Assembly (NCBI GenBank): GCA_902558885.1
Contig: CACEFQ010000004.1
Coordinates: 119,533 to 183,532, forward strand
DNA from: an uncultured SAR116 cluster alpha proteobacterium
GTDB taxonomy: Bacteria > Pseudomonadota > Alphaproteobacteria > Puniceispirillales > Marisalimonadaceae
Length of the DNA: 64,000 nt
Reading direction: 5' to 3'
Shown here: piece after piece, positions 33,716 to 42,656 of the stretch
Numbering within the stretch: the first letter of the stretch is position 1
Layout: the number at the start of each line of letters is the position of its first letter
The notes under the pieces: model-generated
Told to the model about the DNA's origin: nothing
Seen by the model: the letters and a program-made list of their open reading frames with translations, nothing else
Databases searched by the model: none
Position numbers and translations under genes: made by a program

Positions 33716-34653
33716 AGACTGTGGTTCTGTATCCATTTTTCAGCATCAAGTGCTGCCATACATCCCATACCTGCAGCGGTTATCGCTTGTCTATAAACTT
33801 TGTCAACACAATCACCTGCGGCAAAAACGCCATCTATATTAGTAATTGTAGTTCCTGGTTTCTGAGCAATGATATAACCTTCATTATCCATTTCAAGCAC
33901 ATCTTTAAAAGGCTTTGTTGATGGACTATGACCAATAGCTATAAAAACACCTTCAACTTTAATTATTTCTGTTTTATTTTGTTTAGTTGATGTTAGTTTT
34001 AATGAACTAACTCCATTTTCATCACCCAAAATTTCACTAACTATATTGTTCCAAATTATATTTATGTTCTTCTTTGAAAAAAGTCTATCTTGTAAAATTT
34101 TTTCTGATCTAAGTTGATCACGTCTATGAATTAAAGTTACTTTAGAACATATATTTGATAGGTATAGAGCCTCCTCAACAGCTGTATTACCACCACCAAC
34201 CACTGCAACTTCTTTATTCCGGTAAAAAAAACCATCACAGGTTGCACAAGCTGACACACCCTTTCCATTGTACATATTTTCACTCTCTAAACCTAACCAT
34301 TTGGCCTGTGCTCCAGTAGCTATGATCACTGTATCTGCTGTCAAAGATTTATTTGAGTCTAAAGCCAACATCTTTTCATCTTTTTTGAAATCAATTTTAA
34401 CTACTACATCATTGATTATACGAGCTCCAACTTTTATTGCCTGAGATCTCATTTGTTCCATCATCCACGGACCTTGAACTACATCAGCATATCCTGGATA
34501 ATTTTCAACATCTGTAGTTATTGTAAGTTGACCACCAGGTTGGATTCCTTCGATTACCAGTGGTTTCAAATTAGCCCTTGCCGCATAGATTGCAGCAGTT
34601 AATCCTGCAGCTCCTGAACCGATTATAATCACTTTTTCTTTTTGATTTTTCAT
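33712..34653 (-). CDS. trxB: Thioredoxin-disulfide reductase
   Basis: CATCDGFF redox motif, GSGAAGLTAAIYAARA. Confidence 0.97.
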   Translation of the reverse strand: MKNQKEKVIIIGSGAAGLTAAIYAARANLKPLVIEGIQPGGQLTITTDVENYPGYADVVQGPWMMEQMRSQAIKVGARIINDVVVKIDFKKDEKMLALDSNKSLTADTVIIATGAQAKWLGLESENMYNGKGVSACATCDGFFYRNKEVAVVGGGNTAVEEALYLSNICSKVTLIHRRDQLRSEKILQDRLFSKKNINIIWNNIVSEILGDENGVSSLKLTSTKQNKTEIIKVEGVFIAIGHSPSTKPFKDVLEMDNEGYIIAQKPGTTITNIDGVFAAGDCVDKVYRQAITAAGMGCMAALDAEKWIQNHSL

Positions 34654-34655
34654 AT

Positions 34656-35528
34656 TTAAATTCTCTGTCCTCTAAATACAATTGTTCTATTATCATTTAA
34701 AAAAACCCTTCTTTCAGAATGAGCTTTTATTGCTCTATACAAAACCCTTGCTTCAATGTCCCTTCCCATTAAAACTAAATCATTAGGCATCATTTCATGA
34801 TTAACCTCTTGAGTGTCTTGTTCTATTATAGGACCCTCATCAAGATCTTTTGTAACATAATGGGCAGTTGCCCCAATAACTTTAACTCCTCTATCAAAGG
34901 CTTGATGATAAGGTTTAGCACCTTTAAAACTTGGCAAAAAACTATGATGTATATTAATAATTTTTCCTGCATATTCATTTGTGAATTCTTCTGATAGAAC
35001 TTGCATGTAACGAGCTAATACAATTAATTCAACATCATTATTATAAATAATTTCTTTTAGTTTTTTTTCCTGAGCTAATTTATTTGATTTTTCAATTGGT
35101 AAATAATAAAAAGGAATATTTGAGAAATTTGCTATTTCTTCTGCTATTTTATGATTTGATATTACAGCTTTAATTTTCAAATTTAATGAATTATTCCTGA
35201 CCCTGAATAAAATATCATTTAAACAATGGTCAAATTTAGAAACAAGCATAATTGTATTCATGGGAGATTCTATCTCAGATAAGAAAAAATCTGCTTTTAA
35301 TTTTTTTGCTAAATGCTCCAAATTATTTTTTAAAATTGGCAACATATTATCATTAAGTAACATAAAACTTTGTCTAATAAAAAAGTTACCATTTTTTTGA
35401 TCTGTGAATTGTTTAGACTCAACAATATTACAATTCGATTCAGCTAGTATAGAAGAAATATTTGCAACAATTCCTATCTGATCTTTACAGGATAATTTTA
35501 AAATATGAGTTTCTAATTTATTTTTCAT
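34656..35528 (-). CDS. purU: Formyltetrahydrofolate deformylase
   Basis: N-term ACT domain, LARYMQVLS, NIHHSFLPSFKGAKPYHQAFDRGVKVIGATAHYVT. Confidence 0.95.
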   Translation of the reverse strand: MKNKLETHILKLSCKDQIGIVANISSILAESNCNIVESKQFTDQKNGNFFIRQSFMLLNDNMLPILKNNLEHLAKKLKADFFLSEIESPMNTIMLVSKFDHCLNDILFRVRNNSLNLKIKAVISNHKIAEEIANFSNIPFYYLPIEKSNKLAQEKKLKEIIYNNDVELIVLARYMQVLSEEFTNEYAGKIINIHHSFLPSFKGAKPYHQAFDRGVKVIGATAHYVTKDLDEGPIIEQDTQEVNHEMMPNDLVLMGRDIEARVLYRAIKAHSERRVFLNDNRTIVFRGQRI

Positions 35529-35571
35529 GAATACTTAATACATTTTTTAATATTTAGAAACAATACGATAT

Positions 35572-36393
35572 TTAATTATTTAAAAATTTATTTGAAGCCT
35601 CATAAAATTCTAATGGGTTTTCAATATGTAAAAAGTGATCTGCATTTTTAATTTCATGAAAGAAAATATTAGAAAAAAATCTTTTAAATACATTGAAATG
35701 CTCCTCTTTAACATACTCACTATTCCCTCCATAAATACAAAGAACTTCTTTATCAAATTTATTAATGTTTTTTATATGAGGAAACTTTCTCAAGTCATTA
35801 AGAGATTTCTTGATTGCCATTAGATTTATTGACCATTTATATTTTCCTTCTAATAATTCAAGATTTTGTAATAAGAACGATCTTAAAAATTTTTTATCTA
35901 TATATTTAGATAAAATCTTATCAGCTTCGTTCCTATTTCTAATTAAATTTAAATTGATATTTAATAGAGCATTAATTATTTCGCTTTCATTATTATCATA
36001 ATCAATTGGTGAAATATCAGCTATTATAACTTTATTGATATATTTTGGTTCTAACAAGGCTATAACCATTGCTAATTTACCACCCATTGAATGACCTAAT
36101 AAATTAGTATTTTCTACTCCAAGATAATTGAACAAGCTTATAATATCATTCATCATTAAAATATAAGAAATATCTTCTTCAAAATCATTTCCTCCATGAT
36201 TCCTGAGATCTACAGTCACCACTATTTGATTTTCTTTTTTGCTGAACTTTTTAGAAAAAGTTTGCCAATTTTTGCCTCTTCCATAAAGACCATGAAAAAT
36301 GAATAATGTCTGTAACATCTTATCTGAAAAATAATCATTTGGTTTTTCAAATACTATTTCTTGTCCATTTTTATAAATTTGAAAATTGATCAT
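35572..36393 (-). CDS. Alpha/beta hydrolase
   Basis: HGLYGRGKNWQ oxyanion motif, GHSMGGKLAM nucleophile elbow. Confidence 0.88.
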   Translation of the reverse strand: MINFQIYKNGQEIVFEKPNDYFSDKMLQTLFIFHGLYGRGKNWQTFSKKFSKKENQIVVTVDLRNHGGNDFEEDISYILMMNDIISLFNYLGVENTNLLGHSMGGKLAMVIALLEPKYINKVIIADISPIDYDNNESEIINALLNINLNLIRNRNEADKILSKYIDKKFLRSFLLQNLELLEGKYKWSINLMAIKKSLNDLRKFPHIKNINKFDKEVLCIYGGNSEYVKEEHFNVFKRFFSNIFFHEIKNADHFLHIENPLEFYEASNKFLNN

Positions 36394-36488
36394 TATCGTG
36401 ATTTAAACAATTATTAACTTTATATTATAAAATTTATATCAGTTTAGCCGTATAGTATATATCTAAATAATATTCAGGAAGAACTAAA

Positions 36489-36749
36489 ATGGGCCAAGTA
36501 ATAAGATTAGACTTTTCTTCACCTTATGAACAAGAAGATTTATTATATGAGAAAAAACTCATAAGAATTAGAGATGAAATTGAAGATTATCTTATAAATT
36601 CATCAATCACTGAGAAAGATGAGCTAGCTATAGCTCTTGCTGCAGGAAGATATGCTTCTATGAAACTTGCACAATTAACAGGTGAGGAAAGTACAAAAAA
36701 ATTTTTTAATGAATGCATAAAAACAACATTAAAGCAAAGAATTTTGTAA
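36489..36749 (+). CDS. Conserved-looking hypothetical protein, 86 aa
   Basis: Complete ORF, intergenic, no confident family. Confidence 0.6.
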   Translation: MGQVIRLDFSSPYEQEDLLYEKKLIRIRDEIEDYLINSSITEKDELAIALAAGRYASMKLAQLTGEESTKKFFNECIKTTLKQRIL

Positions 36750-36753
36750 TAGT

Positions 36754-37068
36754 TTAGGAAATCCTAGTAATACTTCCTGAAACTTCTGCTCCTAAATCAA
36801 TAGATAAAGCATTTGTTTTCAAATTGCCTTCAACTTGTGCAGTACTTGCAACATTAAGAGTGTTAGCAGCAACTTCACCTTTTACTAATCCCCCTAATGT
36901 AACTTTATCAGCAATCAAATTTCCGTCAAAAATACTGTTAGCTTCAAGAAGTACATCTTTAGCTCTCAACTCGCCTTTAAATCTTCCAGCAACAACTACC
37001 GATGACCCAGCAGAATCTAAGTTGCCTTCCATGACCAATTCTTCTGATATATATGTAATTTCACTCAT
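36754..37068 (-). CDS. Bactofilin-family protein (copy 1)
   Basis: Repetitive beta-helix pattern VVVAGRFKGELRAKDVLLEANSIFDGNLIADKVTLGGLVKGEV. Confidence 0.85.
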   Translation of the reverse strand: MSEITYISEELVMEGNLDSAGSSVVVAGRFKGELRAKDVLLEANSIFDGNLIADKVTLGGLVKGEVAANTLNVASTAQVEGNLKTNALSIDLGAEVSGSITRIS

Positions 37069-37092
37069 AACTAATCCTCATAAAAACTTAAA

Positions 37093-37494
37093 TTATTTCT
37101 CTTCTGTGTTTTCTACTTGAACTTCATCAGTTTCTTCAGCCACATTAGTTTCATCTGCTTTTTTTGCATCAGCCTCATTCCAATTATGAACTACCCTGCA
37201 ATTTAAAGCAGCACCTCTATCCATTTGTAATGACTTGTAATGAACCTCACCACTAATTCTTGAAGTTTCAGTTAGCCAGACACTATCAGCCTTCATTTTA
37301 CCTTCATATTCTCCTGCGATGACTACTAATTCTGAATCAACTTTTCCATGAAATTTGCCGGTTGATCCAATTGTAACTTTTTCAGTTGTTAAATCAGCTT
37401 CAACATATCCATTGATTTCAATGGATTTGGCATTAGATATTTTCCCTGTAAACCTTGCACCAGATCCCAAAACTGCCTGTTTATTTGCCATCAA
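37093..37494 (-). CDS. Bactofilin-family protein (copy 2)
   Basis: ARFTGKISNAKSIEINGYVEADLTTEKVTIGSTGKFHGKVDSELVVI. Confidence 0.88.
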   Translation of the reverse strand: MMANKQAVLGSGARFTGKISNAKSIEINGYVEADLTTEKVTIGSTGKFHGKVDSELVVIAGEYEGKMKADSVWLTETSRISGEVHYKSLQMDRGAALNCRVVHNWNEADAKKADETNVAEETDEVQVENTEEK

Positions 37495-37515
37495 ATATCT
37501 CCTTTAGTTGTAGGT

Positions 37516-37540
37516 TTTTATTTTATTTTATTTTATTTTA
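37516..37540. repeat. Five tandem TTTTA units between bactofilin copies 2 and 3
   Basis: tttta x5 seen directly; overlaps copy 3 stop codon. Confidence 0.85.
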
Positions 37541-37876
37541 TTTTTTTCTTTTTCCAACTTGAGCTTCAACAACAGCTCCCTCTTCTATTGAAATATTTTC
37601 ATAAAAAACTTCACCAGTGATTTTACCAGTAGATTTAATTGAAACAATATCACCTGAAACTTGGCCATCACATTTACCAGATACTGTTACTACATCTGCG
37701 TTTATATTTCCTTTTAAAATACCAGTATCTTCAACTGATAAACTATGACATTTAATATCTCCAACAACTGACCCTAATAATACTAAGTCTCCATCTGCAG
37801 AAATTTTACCTTTTATCTTCATGTCACTTGAAATTACAGATTTTTCATTTTCAGTATCGTTTGTTTTTCCTAACAT
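37538..37876 (-). CDS. Bactofilin-family protein (copy 3)
   Basis: MKIKGKISADGDLVLLGSVVGDIKCHSLSVEDTGILKGNINADVVTVSGKCDGQV. Confidence 0.9.
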   Translation of the reverse strand: MLGKTNDTENEKSVISSDMKIKGKISADGDLVLLGSVVGDIKCHSLSVEDTGILKGNINADVVTVSGKCDGQVSGDIVSIKSTGKITGEVFYENISIEEGAVVEAQVGKRKK

Positions 37877-37987
37877 ATTGGAAATCCTTTTTTCTAAATA
37901 TTTAAATAAATCAAAATAAACGTACTACAACTATTTCTATGATACTAGAGTAAATTTAAATTTAAAAATTTATACAAAGTTATTAAT

Positions 37988-38004
37988 TTGGTATGAATGA
38001 TGCA
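37988..38004 (+). promoter_or_regulatory. Candidate sigma-54 promoter TTGGTATGAATGATGCA
   Basis: GG-N10-GC spacing, TTGG-N9-TGCA; about 43-52 nt upstream of the 38047/38056 start. Confidence 0.45.
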
Positions 38005-38046
38005 ATTAACTTGCCATAATAATTGTAAGACATCAAAAATTTAAAG

Positions 38047-38430
38047 TTGGACAGCATGGCAGAAGAAATAATTGATTTAAGAGATCGTATTGAAAAAATG
38101 CGTATACAGATAGAAAATGAGGCTACAGAACAAATTTTAGTTGATGCTCCTATAGAAGTACATCAAAAAACTAGTAATTCAAACATATCTGTATCAATGG
38201 AAAATAAAAATAGTTTCCCGAATCAAAATTTTGAGGTAAAAAAAGATTCTGAAAATTTTGATAAATTTGAAAAAAAAGTTAGCAGTAATTTTACAAGAAA
38301 CGACTCTTTTCCTGCAGTAAGTTTGTCAGTGAAGAATCCAGTTTCCAGTAAAGTTTTAATAATATTAGTAACTTTACAAATATTATCTAATATTGGAATT
38401 TTATATTTTTTATATCTTGGTATGGAGTAG
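38047..38430 (+). CDS. Tail-anchored hypothetical protein with LRDRIEKMR motif
   Basis: Low-complexity middle, C-terminal TM VLIILVTLQILSNIGILYFLYL; start may be the Met at 38056. Confidence 0.65.
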   Translation: MDSMAEEIIDLRDRIEKMRIQIENEATEQILVDAPIEVHQKTSNSNISVSMENKNSFPNQNFEVKKDSENFDKFEKKVSSNFTRNDSFPAVSLSVKNPVSSKVLIILVTLQILSNIGILYFLYLGME

Positions 38431-38433
38431 TAG

Positions 38434-39813
38434 GTGGCTAATACCACAATTAACAAATTTGGAAAAAAACTTCCTCCAGTGAAAACGGGACAACGTTTTG
38501 GAGATGAAATTAAAAAAGATAAAAAAGTAGGCCTTTTTTCAGAAAGACGTTTTTTAATATTTACTAAAAGAGGTCCAATTGAAATAGCTTTTAAACCAAT
38601 TCATTATGCTAGCGTAATAATGACAACAGTTATAGGATTAACAAGTATAGTTTACTGGTCTGCAAAAGGAATTTACTCAGCAATAGATGTTGCCAAAAAA
38701 AATGATATAATCACTGAAGCTTCAGCAAATATTAATAGTCCAATCGAAAATGACTCAGACACTCTTGTCAACATTAATACAAAAGATCAGTCAAATATTT
38801 CATTACCAATTCTTAAAAATAACTCTCTATTTGAAAAAAATGACACAATCTCTTATGAGCCTCTAATTCATAAAGATGTAAATAATAACAAAAATCCTCT
38901 GGGTGATAATGCAAAACAAATTTTTGGGAAAAGTGTCTTTTTTGAAACAAAAGAAATTCATAATCAAACAACAGCTAATAATAATTTGAGTATAGATTTG
39001 TTTAATGAAACTATGAGAAATCAGGATTTACCTGTTGATTCTACAATTCCAAATGTAAATGAGAGTAATATTTTCATTTCTGATGATTCCACATCTAATG
39101 AAGTTAATAACAATTTTGTTCCTAGACCTCCACAAATAAACGAGAAAGTGAAAACACTTCGTTTTATCGCTTCCGTTGATAATGAGCTCAGTCAAATGGA
39201 AAATGTTTTTGATTTGATAAATGTTAAGTTAAATAACAAGGATTTAGTAAGTTTAAAGTCAATTACAAATAAAAATAAAGTGATTGACCCAGATAGTGAT
39301 GATTTTTTTAGAAGCCTAAAAAAAAGAATAAATTTGCTTGCGATTTATAAAGATGCTCTTCAAAATATTCCATTAAAACCACCAATGGAACATTATTACG
39401 TTTCTAGCCCGTATGGTCCCAGAAAGCATCCGGTAACAGGGAAATATAGAATGCATCATGGTATAGATTTAGCTGGGACTTGGCAAGAAAATGTATCTGT
39501 ATCAGCGGATGGAACTGTAGTATTTGCAGGGTATCATGGTTCTTTTGGGAAAGTTATAAGAATTAAACATAATTATGGAATAATGACTACCTATGGTCAT
39601 CTAGCAAAAATCAATGTAAGACGAGGTGACTTAGTTAGTGAAGGTCAAGTAATAGGTAAGATGGGTAGAACAGGCAAGGTAAAAGGTGCACATCTTCATT
39701 ATGAAGTCTCTGTAAATGGTAAATCTCAAAATCCTGCTACTTATATTAAAATTGGTAGAAATCTTCTAAGCAGAACAAGTTTGAAAAATTTTGCTAATAA
39801 AAACTTAAACTAA
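38434..39813 (+). CDS. M23-family peptidoglycan metallopeptidase with N-terminal TM
   Basis: VSSPYGPRKHPVTGKYRMHHGIDLAG and GAHLHYEV metal-site motifs. Confidence 0.94.
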   Translation: MANTTINKFGKKLPPVKTGQRFGDEIKKDKKVGLFSERRFLIFTKRGPIEIAFKPIHYASVIMTTVIGLTSIVYWSAKGIYSAIDVAKKNDIITEASANINSPIENDSDTLVNINTKDQSNISLPILKNNSLFEKNDTISYEPLIHKDVNNNKNPLGDNAKQIFGKSVFFETKEIHNQTTANNNLSIDLFNETMRNQDLPVDSTIPNVNESNIFISDDSTSNEVNNNFVPRPPQINEKVKTLRFIASVDNELSQMENVFDLINVKLNNKDLVSLKSITNKNKVIDPDSDDFFRSLKKRINLLAIYKDALQNIPLKPPMEHYYVSSPYGPRKHPVTGKYRMHHGIDLAGTWQENVSVSADGTVVFAGYHGSFGKVIRIKHNYGIMTTYGHLAKINVRRGDLVSEGQVIGKMGRTGKVKGAHLHYEVSVNGKSQNPATYIKIGRNLLSRTSLKNFANKNLN

Positions 39814-39820
39814 TTTGTTT

Positions 39821-39837
39821 TTGGCATAACAAATGCA
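39821..39837 (+). promoter_or_regulatory. Candidate sigma-54 promoter TTGGCATAACAAATGCA
   Basis: GG-N10-GC; implied start near 39848, then aaaggag and ATG at 39868. Confidence 0.55.
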
Positions 39838-39867
39838 TCTCTTTGTCTTTATAAAAGGAGATTAGTA

Positions 39868-40047
39868 ATGTCTTTAGAGGATATAAATAAACATACAGAA
39901 GAAAAAAAACAGTTATTAAATAATTTAAACGACTTTATTATACAGATTGATTACTTTGATCAAAAAGGTATAAAAAAACGTAAGAATAGAATCCCATTAA
40001 AATATATATTCAATTCTAGAGATATAAATGCTCAAACATTAATTTAA
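39868..40047 (+). CDS. 59-aa small protein MSLEDINKHTEEKKQLLNNLNDFIIQIDYFDQKGIKKRKNRIPLKYIFNSRDINAQTLI
   Basis: Manual translation; strong Shine-Dalgarno aaaggag; missed by the ORF track (all its entries are 60 aa or longer). Confidence 0.6.
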   Translation: MSLEDINKHTEEKKQLLNNLNDFIIQIDYFDQKGIKKRKNRIPLKYIFNSRDINAQTLI

Positions 40048-40069
40048 TATTAATTCATTAAATTATAAT

Positions 40070-41554
40070 TTAGTTTGATGCAAATTTTGTCAATCTAGCT
40101 TGTTTTCTTCTTTGTGAACTTGATGGTATATTTAACATATCTCTATATTTTGCAACTGTCCTTCTAGCTACATCCATACCTTCTTTATTCAAAATTCCAG
40201 CTAATTTATCGTCACTTAATGGTTTTCCTGCAATTTCTGATGAAATTAGATTTTTAATAGTTTCTCTCACAGCGGAAGCAGCATGTAATTCTGAATTTTC
40301 TGAACCTGAAATTGATGCAGAAAAGAAATTCTTCAATGGCATAACGCCCCATTCAGTCAAAATTAATTTACTATTAGTGACTCTTGAAACTGTACTTTCA
40401 TGCATTCCAATTTCATCAGAAATATCTTTAAGTATCATTGGTTTCATATGACTAAGACCATGTCTAAAAAAACCAACTTGTTTTTTTAATATCTCAGATG
40501 TCACTTTTAATATTGTTTTATTTCTTTGATCAACAGCTTTTTTTAACCAACGAGCTTCTCCAATCTTTTCTAGTGCGAAATTATTACCTTTTTCATCAAG
40601 GTTATAATTATTCATTTCCTCAATATAGCTCTCATCAACATTTACACTTGGTAAAGTTGAACCATTTAAATCAATACGCCATCCTTTTGCAGATCTTGTA
40701 ACAATGATGTCTGGTTGTTGAACATTAGTATTTTCTTGATTAAAATGTTCAGTAGGTTTTGGATTAAGTGTTTTTAAAACTTTAATCATTTGAAATAGTT
40801 TATCTTCAGAAACTTTGCAAAGTTTACTAATCTGTCTGAATTTTCCTGAGGGTAAAATGTTGAGGTTTTTAAGAAGAATTTCAAAATGCTGATTAAATTG
40901 TTTGTTTTCAATCAATTGAATCTTCAAACATTCTGCCAAGTTTTGGGAAAAAATTCCTGCAGGCTCTAAATTTTTTAATTTTGAAAGTGTTTTTTCAACT
41001 ATAGAAATATCAACATTCAATTCTTTTGCAACTTCACATGTAGATGAAATAAACCAACCACTTGGATGAAGATAATCTATCATACCAATTGCAACGCTTT
41101 TACTGTGACTATTCTTAAAATTCAAATTTATTTGACCTATTAAAAATTCTCTAAGAGAAACTTGATGCTTAAGTGTTTTTTCTATTACCTCTCCTGCAGA
41201 TTTATTTGATCCTGATTTAATAACTTCTTTATCAAAAAGTTTTTTATTTTCCATTTTTGAATTCGAAGATATATGTGTATCAAAAGTATTTTCTAAATCA
41301 AGTTTACTCTCATTTTTCAATGGATCTACCGTACTATGCATATTTTCATAAGTATTAGAATTGTTTTCTTCCACATTTTTTTTAATTATTGTTTGACTAT
41401 TTTCTTTTAAAAAAGGATTTTCTGATTGTGCTTTATCAATAAAATCTGATAATTCAATATTATTTAATTGCAACAACTTTATTGCTTGTTGCAACTGTGG
41501 TGTCATTATTATAGACTGGTTTTGTTTAATTTTTAACTGTTGTCCTAATTTCAT
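40070..41554 (-). CDS. rpoN: RNA polymerase sigma-54 factor
   Basis: MKLGQQLKIKQNQSIIMTPQLQQAIKLLQLNNIEL region I; C-terminal ARRTVAKYRDMLNIPSSSQRR RpoN box. Confidence 0.97.
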   Translation of the reverse strand: MKLGQQLKIKQNQSIIMTPQLQQAIKLLQLNNIELSDFIDKAQSENPFLKENSQTIIKKNVEENNSNTYENMHSTVDPLKNESKLDLENTFDTHISSNSKMENKKLFDKEVIKSGSNKSAGEVIEKTLKHQVSLREFLIGQINLNFKNSHSKSVAIGMIDYLHPSGWFISSTCEVAKELNVDISIVEKTLSKLKNLEPAGIFSQNLAECLKIQLIENKQFNQHFEILLKNLNILPSGKFRQISKLCKVSEDKLFQMIKVLKTLNPKPTEHFNQENTNVQQPDIIVTRSAKGWRIDLNGSTLPSVNVDESYIEEMNNYNLDEKGNNFALEKIGEARWLKKAVDQRNKTILKVTSEILKKQVGFFRHGLSHMKPMILKDISDEIGMHESTVSRVTNSKLILTEWGVMPLKNFFSASISGSENSELHAASAVRETIKNLISSEIAGKPLSDDKLAGILNKEGMDVARRTVAKYRDMLNIPSSSQRRKQARLTKFASN

Positions 41555-41773
41555 TTAAATCTCCACTATTGATTAATTCGAAATAATGAAACAGATAAAA
41601 ACAAATAGTATTAATAAAATCAAAATCTTAATTTGACAAAAAAAAATGACAAAAAAATGACTTTTATATTACTTTTTTTGCAAAATTTTATTAATAAAAA
41701 CAATGGGTTAATTTGTTTATTTTTTTTATGTTTAAAAAAACTAATTTTTTATTTAAAGTAAATAGTCAATAAT

Positions 41774-42055
41774 TTGGCTTTAAGAAGTTTATGTATTTTT
41801 ATGATAAACAACAATCAAATTTCATCGTCTTCTAAAGAAACAAAAAAAACTTACAAATGTAGAAACTGTTATATTATTAGATTATTTCTATTAGCAGTTG
41901 CTTTTATATTACTGTTAGCTCTTATTCAAAGTGACAATTTGCATTATTTAGATTTTGTTACCCCTTCAAATGCTGCAACATTAATTATAATTATAGGTTT
42001 GATAATGTTTTTGGTAAAGGCAACTAAGTATGTTTTCGAGAAAAAAAAACATTAA
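41774..42055 (+). CDS. Small membrane protein, two TM helices
   Basis: Two hydrophobic stretches after a CRNC motif; start may be the internal MINNNQ. Confidence 0.5.
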   Translation: MALRSLCIFMINNNQISSSSKETKKTYKCRNCYIIRLFLLAVAFILLLALIQSDNLHYLDFVTPSNAATLIIIIGLIMFLVKATKYVFEKKKH

Positions 42056-42059
42056 TATA

Positions 42060-42569
42060 TCATCTATCTCTAACTAATCTTACATAATTTGGAATAAACC
42101 CAGGAAATCTTCCAAAGGTATGTCCTGTAAAAAAATTTACAGTCCACATAAATTGAGATTGCCATGGGTTTTTTTCGTTAGTCCAAAATGACTCAGGCGG
42201 TGTATTGGGAAATATTTTCAAATTTATTTTGACTTTTTGACAGTCTTTACAAACTATAGCCTCCAATTCTTTCCTATTTGGCAAACGCCAATTGCCTTCA
42301 AGTTGTTTATTTGCTTGAATAATAACAGAGTCTATTTGGTCTAACTTGACTTTTATTGGATTACCAACACACTTGTCTTTGTCCCACACCATACCTACGG
42401 TACAAGTCATCCATTCAAGCTTTTGACTTAAATCAATAACATAATATCCCCTAGAGATAAAATTATTAGCCCATACATTATTGAAATTAAGCAAAAATAA
42501 TAATATTATAATAGGAGTATAAATTTTAGAGAATGGTGATTTTATATTTAACATAACAAACTCCAGCAA
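42060..42569 (-). CDS. DUF1566-like secreted protein
   Basis: LEWMTCTVGMVWD, NWRLPNRKELEAIV, SFWTNEKNPW, YVRLVRD. Confidence 0.75.
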   Translation of the reverse strand: MLEFVMLNIKSPFSKIYTPIIILLFLLNFNNVWANNFISRGYYVIDLSQKLEWMTCTVGMVWDKDKCVGNPIKVKLDQIDSVIIQANKQLEGNWRLPNRKELEAIVCKDCQKVKINLKIFPNTPPESFWTNEKNPWQSQFMWTVNFFTGHTFGRFPGFIPNYVRLVRDR

Positions 42570-42592
42570 GTTTTTTTAAAATTAAATTCATT

Positions 42593-42609
42593 TTGGTCCC
42601 ATTCTTGCA
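42593..42609 (+). promoter_or_regulatory. Candidate sigma-54 promoter TTGGTCCCATTCTTGCA
   Basis: TTGG and TTGCA with GG-N10-GC spacing; 48 nt upstream of the pomA-like ATG. Confidence 0.55.
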
Positions 42610-42656
42610 GAATTTATGCCTAACACCATTATTATTTAATAAAAAAAGGCAAGAAA

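Noticed and set aside
15756-36434. Shared 19-mer aactttatattataaaatt at about 15756 and 36416
   Set aside because: A/T-only low-complexity match in intergenic DNA; chance or -10-like sequence is sufficient.
41760-41790. Possible fourth sigma-54 site (ttggctttaagaagttt) upstream of the 93-aa membrane ORF
   Set aside because: Has TTGG but lacks GC at the -12 spacing.
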